A stretch of DNA of 45,479 nt from positions 1-45,479 of the forward strand of contig JALGVA010000031.1 of NCBI GenBank assembly GCA_029820295.1. Direction: 5' to 3'. The notes under the pieces are model-generated. The model ran no database searches and was not told the DNA's origin. It saw nothing but the letters and a program-made list of their open reading frames with translations. This document shows positions 42,625 to 45,479 of this stretch, piece by piece (the first letter of the stretch is position 1; the number at the start of each line of letters is the position of its first letter). The stretch is from Candidatus Zipacnadia bacterium (lineage in GTDB: Bacteria > Armatimonadota > Zipacnadia > Zipacnadales > UBA5352). A program made the position numbers and the translations under genes.

Positions 42625-42738
42625 GTGGTCGCGCCGGCACTGACCTGCCCGAAGTGCGAGAGCGGCGCGCTCGTGGCCTGCGAAACCGTCGAGGGCGTCG
42701 AGTGGTGGCGCCCGATGCCCATCATCTTCCGCCGCTAA
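42625..42738 (+). CDS. Possible 37-residue CxxC peptide
   Basis: From GTG 42625 a short frame encodes ALTCPKCESGALVACETVEG, then VEWWRPMPIIFRR and stop. The CPKC plus a later Cys and the Trp-rich end look like a small zinc-ribbon tail more than random sequence. There is no good SD, and an upstream in-frame opening reaches the heptamer repeat at 42577-42597, so it may be the remnant 3' end of a lost gene. The end overlaps the stop of the convergent heparinase gene by 4 bases. Unsure. Confidence 0.3.
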   Translation: MVAPALTCPKCESGALVACETVEGVEWWRPMPIIFRR

Positions 42739-45479
42739 CCGGCCGGCGCCAGCGCCAGGTAGTCGAGGTTCAGGCGCCCCTCGATACAGATCATGCGTAG
42801 GTCGTGGGCGCCGGGCCCCAGGTCGAGCACGATCGGCGCGCCATCCTCGTCCACAACCTCCATCTGCACCCACTCGTCGGGGGTTGCGCCGAAGCCACCG
42901 GTGTATTCGAAGCGGAAGACGCGCCACGTGCCGCCCAGCGGCTCGCCGTCGAGCAGGATGAGGCGATCGGCGTGCGGCTGATGGGTCGCGCCCTTGACGA
43001 TGAGCCGGTAGCGGGCGGGCGCGGGCGGCTCGATGCGCCAGCGCAGCCACATGCCCGGGACGATCCACTCGCCCACCCCCACCCCGCCGGACAGGAAGGT
43101 CCGGTGCGAGTAACGGCTCGGGCTGCCGAGGCCGTACTCGGCGAAGGTCTCGGCCTCGATCACCTGCGCGCCGTCGGGCAGCGCCTCGACCGTTCGCGTG
43201 ACCAGCGGCTCGCCCTCCACGTGGATGCGCTGCAGGCCGAGAGCCACAGTGTCGGGTCCGTCCAGGCGTGCCTCGATCGAGTTGCTCTCGCTCAGCCACA
43301 GCGGACCGGCAGCCGCGGCCAGCGGGGATCCGTTCACCGTCACCGACGGTGCGGGCGGTGCGTCCAGCGCGTACAGCCCGGGCTCGGCAGACAGCGTCCC
43401 CGCGAGCAGGCCGCCACCGGTGTAGCGCGGCAGCACCTCCTGGTTCAGATCAGCGACGGCTCCGTCGATGGTCACCTCCAGCGACGCGCCCTGCAGCGGC
43501 GCCTGCGTCGCCGAGGTCACGGCATGCCGGCCGGGCGTGAGGCGCAGGGCCAGCACCGCGCGCTGCGCGTCCCAGTCGGCCGCAGCCAGGTCCAGCGGCT
43601 CACCATCGAGCGACAGCTCGCCGGTCTCTCCGGCGACCCACAGCGTCACCCGCGCAGGCTGCTCGACCTGCACGTCGGCGCGCTCGAAGCCGTCCTTGCC
43701 GTACTGCAGCGTGACCGTGGCCGGCTCGGTCGCCGTGAAGAACGCCGCGGGTGCGCCCGTCGCGGCGATCTCCATGGCGCCCACCGCGAGCATGCTCATG
43801 CCCGCCTCGCTCTCGTACGCGGCAGCCAGGTCGGCGTCGATGGTGTTGTCGCCGACCACCAGCGGCGCGCCCGGCTCGGTACGCACCGCCGCGCGCAGGC
43901 CGCCGAGCTGCCCGCGGATGCCGGCGCCAGCGTCGGGCGCGCCCGAGGTGAACGGCTCCGGCGCGCCGCCCCCGCGCACGCGCATCAGCGCCACGAAGCG
44001 GCGGGTGGCGGCCGGCTGGTCCGTCTCGGCGTAGAGGTGCCACTGCCGCGGCTGATTCTCGTAGCGGCCCTGGGGCGGGTGCCCGTCCCAGTCGTCGTCC
44101 TGCGTGAACGTCAGTTCGGTGGGCTGGGCGAAGGCGATGTCCAGCGCCGCGTCGCCCTGCTGCACGAGGATGCGCCGCGCGGCCTCGTCGATCGTCATCC
44201 GTTGCAGCGCGTGGCAACACCAGGTGAAGGTCGCGGGCTCGTCCGCGGCAAGCTCATCCACGATCACGAAGGCGTCGGGACGCAGGTAGAGCACATGCCG
44301 CACGAAGCGGGACAGCTTGCCGCCGTAGGCCGGCGTGGCGTCGCCCGCGGTGTAGCAGCCGGTGGGCGACTCGAAGTAGTCCACGATCGCGCCCTTCGCC
44401 GTGATGTCGAAGGTGCGCTGGCCCTCGCCGTTGACCAGCACGCAGTTGTGCGCCTTCGTGTGGCGCGTCCAGTTGCTGTCGTGATCGGAGCCGTACCAGT
44501 CGTAGTAGCCCGAGTCGATCAACAGCGGCTCGCCGTAGCCGTACACCACGAAGTGGTTCTGGTCGGCGTGGCTGTGATTGAAGGAGCCGTACCACGATGA
44601 CTTGAAGATGAGCATGACGTCATCGGGATCGCTCATGTCCGAGTGCATCCCGACCCAGCCGATGTCGGGCAGGTAGCGGCTCTGGGGCACATCCACGGGC
44701 GGGCGCGCGGGCAGGCCGTAGTCGTACCACCAGTAGCCGAAGACGCCACCGTCGCGGTCGCCGGGGATCTGGTCGGCGTACCACTTGAGGTATGGGTCGC
44801 GGTAGTGCGTGGCGTAGTAGAGCAGGTTCATGCGATCGGTGGTGCCGGGTGCGCCCACGTTGCCGTCGCCGAAGTGGTGGCGGTCGCAGCATGGAGGATG
44901 CATCGCGAGCTTGAACCAGCCGTTGTTGCGGCAGAAAGCCTTGTCGAGCAGGTCGAGCCCGGTCGCGGAGCGCAGCGCCTCGGCGAACTCGGCGAAGAAG
45001 CTCACGCTCCACTTCCAGTAGGCCGTGCCCTGGCACCAGCCGCCCTCCTCGCCGCCCCAGGGCGGATACAGCGGCGGATAGGTCGCGGCCACGAAGCGCA
45101 GCCACTCGTCGGCCTCAGGGGCGTCGTGGCAGATGGCCGTCGCGATGATGCCCAGGAAGCCCATCGAGGTCCAGCCGTGCGAGTCGAAGGGCCACTCATA
45201 GATCGGCCGGCTGTCCTCGCGGAAGTCGCGGTAGAGGATGCCACCGCGCGTCACGATGGCCGCGAGGGCCGTCGCGCGCTCCTCCGGCGACATCAGATCC
45301 CAGGTCCAGTCGTAGACGCACGCGCTCTTCCAGGCGATGTCGCGGAAGACCTGATCGTGGTTGCGGTAGCCGGTGGTGCCCTCGGGGTCCCAGCTCGAGA
45401 TCTCCAGCAGCCACTGCACGGCGCGCCGGCCGTACGCCTCCTCGCCGCTCACCAGGTAGCCGAAGCCCAGCTCCCACAT
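42735..45479 (-). CDS. Heparinase II/III-like protein with carbohydrate-binding-like tail (5' end outside window)
   Basis: At least 914 residues; the visible ATG at the edge is not the start, since the alpha/alpha-toroid domain is already under way. The toroid (VFRDIAWKSACVYDWTWDLM, WGGEEGGWCQGTAYWKWSV) is followed by the heparinase II/III beta domain with FNHSHADQNHFVVYGYGEPL and AHNCVLVNGEGQRTFDI, the metal/catalytic region of heparinase II-like lyases, and a C-terminal galactose-binding-like domain (about 770-914, QVIEAETFAEYGLG to LNLDYLALAP) of CBM35/CBM6 type. It is expected to be secreted. It is related to the product at 1095-3629 but longer and with a different tail. Substrate unknown, uronic-acid polymer likely. 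Confidence 0.85.
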   Translation of the reverse strand: MWELGFGYLVSGEEAYGRRAVQWLLEISSWDPEGTTGYRNHDQVFRDIAWKSACVYDWTWDLMSPEERATALAAIVTRGGILYRDFREDSRPIYEWPFDSHGWTSMGFLGIIATAICHDAPEADEWLRFVAATYPPLYPPWGGEEGGWCQGTAYWKWSVSFFAEFAEALRSATGLDLLDKAFCRNNGWFKLAMHPPCCDRHHFGDGNVGAPGTTDRMNLLYYATHYRDPYLKWYADQIPGDRDGGVFGYWWYDYGLPARPPVDVPQSRYLPDIGWVGMHSDMSDPDDVMLIFKSSWYGSFNHSHADQNHFVVYGYGEPLLIDSGYYDWYGSDHDSNWTRHTKAHNCVLVNGEGQRTFDITAKGAIVDYFESPTGCYTAGDATPAYGGKLSRFVRHVLYLRPDAFVIVDELAADEPATFTWCCHALQRMTIDEAARRILVQQGDAALDIAFAQPTELTFTQDDDWDGHPPQGRYENQPRQWHLYAETDQPAATRRFVALMRVRGGGAPEPFTSGAPDAGAGIRGQLGGLRAAVRTEPGAPLVVGDNTIDADLAAAYESEAGMSMLAVGAMEIAATGAPAAFFTATEPATVTLQYGKDGFERADVQVEQPARVTLWVAGETGELSLDGEPLDLAAADWDAQRAVLALRLTPGRHAVTSATQAPLQGASLEVTIDGAVADLNQEVLPRYTGGGLLAGTLSAEPGLYALDAPPAPSVTVNGSPLAAAAGPLWLSESNSIEARLDGPDTVALGLQRIHVEGEPLVTRTVEALPDGAQVIEAETFAEYGLGSPSRYSHRTFLSGGVGVGEWIVPGMWLRWRIEPPAPARYRLIVKGATHQPHADRLILLDGEPLGGTWRVFRFEYTGGFGATPDEWVQMEVVDEDGAPIVLDLGPGAHDLRMICIEGRLNLDYLALAPAG

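Noticed and set aside
42804-44600. A 598-codon plus-strand open frame opposite the second heparinase-like gene
   Set aside because: Shadow of the coding strand; no start signal or domain.

Overview
The window comes from a GC-rich (roughly 70% by eye) diderm bacterium. Evidence for an LPS-type outer membrane is lpxD, a BamA-type Omp85 protein, a Skp/OmpH chaperone, a giant TamB-like protein and an outer-membrane barrel. A prepilin-like protein with an exact H-X9-DG tail, several secreted polysaccharide-acting proteins, a UroD-like methyltransferase-fold protein and Gfo/Idh/MocA and PfkB enzymes together recall Armatimonadota; Planctomycetota or Hydrogenedentota-like lineages are alternatives. 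This assignment is inference from gene content. No rRNA, tRNA, CRISPR array, transposase, phage gene or integrase was seen, so the region looks like ordinary chromosome.

Layout. Positions 1-976 hold the end of a zinc-ribbon protein and an AIM24-family protein, closed by a hairpin. Positions 1095-6581 (minus strand) hold an ABC exporter (ATPase, permease, TPR membrane protein) followed by a secreted heparinase II/III-like protein whose Shine-Dalgarno lies inside a long hairpin. Positions 6790-15815 (plus) hold a prepilin-like protein, UroD-like protein, CBM9 + GH123/DUF4091 protein, PfkB sugar kinase, copper-amine-oxidase-N protein, Nfu-type Fe-S protein, terminator, Gfo/Idh/MocA oxidoreductase and Lgt. 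Positions 15812-22904 are mixed: a membrane-anchored hypothetical, a small ferredoxin, an APH-fold kinase, a DUF481-like barrel, an EamA transporter, a secreted glycosidase-like protein and malate dehydrogenase. Positions 23001-27351 hold an HExxH membrane protein behind an extended -10 promoter, a NagB-like protein, DAHP synthase, a broken peroxiredoxin-like gene and lipA.

Positions 27403-40509 form an envelope-assembly island: tamB-like, ECF sigma factor, bamA, skp/ompH, a novel coiled-coil lipoprotein, lpxD, and a frameshifted periplasmic protein with a secretin-N-like (pil_N) segment. Sharing of strand and tight spacing suggests that lipid A synthesis, outer-membrane protein folding and their transcriptional control are linked here. 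The window closes with a large polytopic DUF6785-like membrane protein, a possible 37-residue CxxC peptide and a second, larger heparinase II/III-like protein that runs off the right edge.

The most promising things for follow-up are the ECF sigma factor without a visible anti-sigma in the outer-membrane island with its unrecognised lipoprotein, the SD-sequestering hairpin before the first heparinase, the probable leaderless HExxH membrane protein, and the NagB-like protein lacking a catalytic Asp. No wholly new defence or mobile system was recognised.
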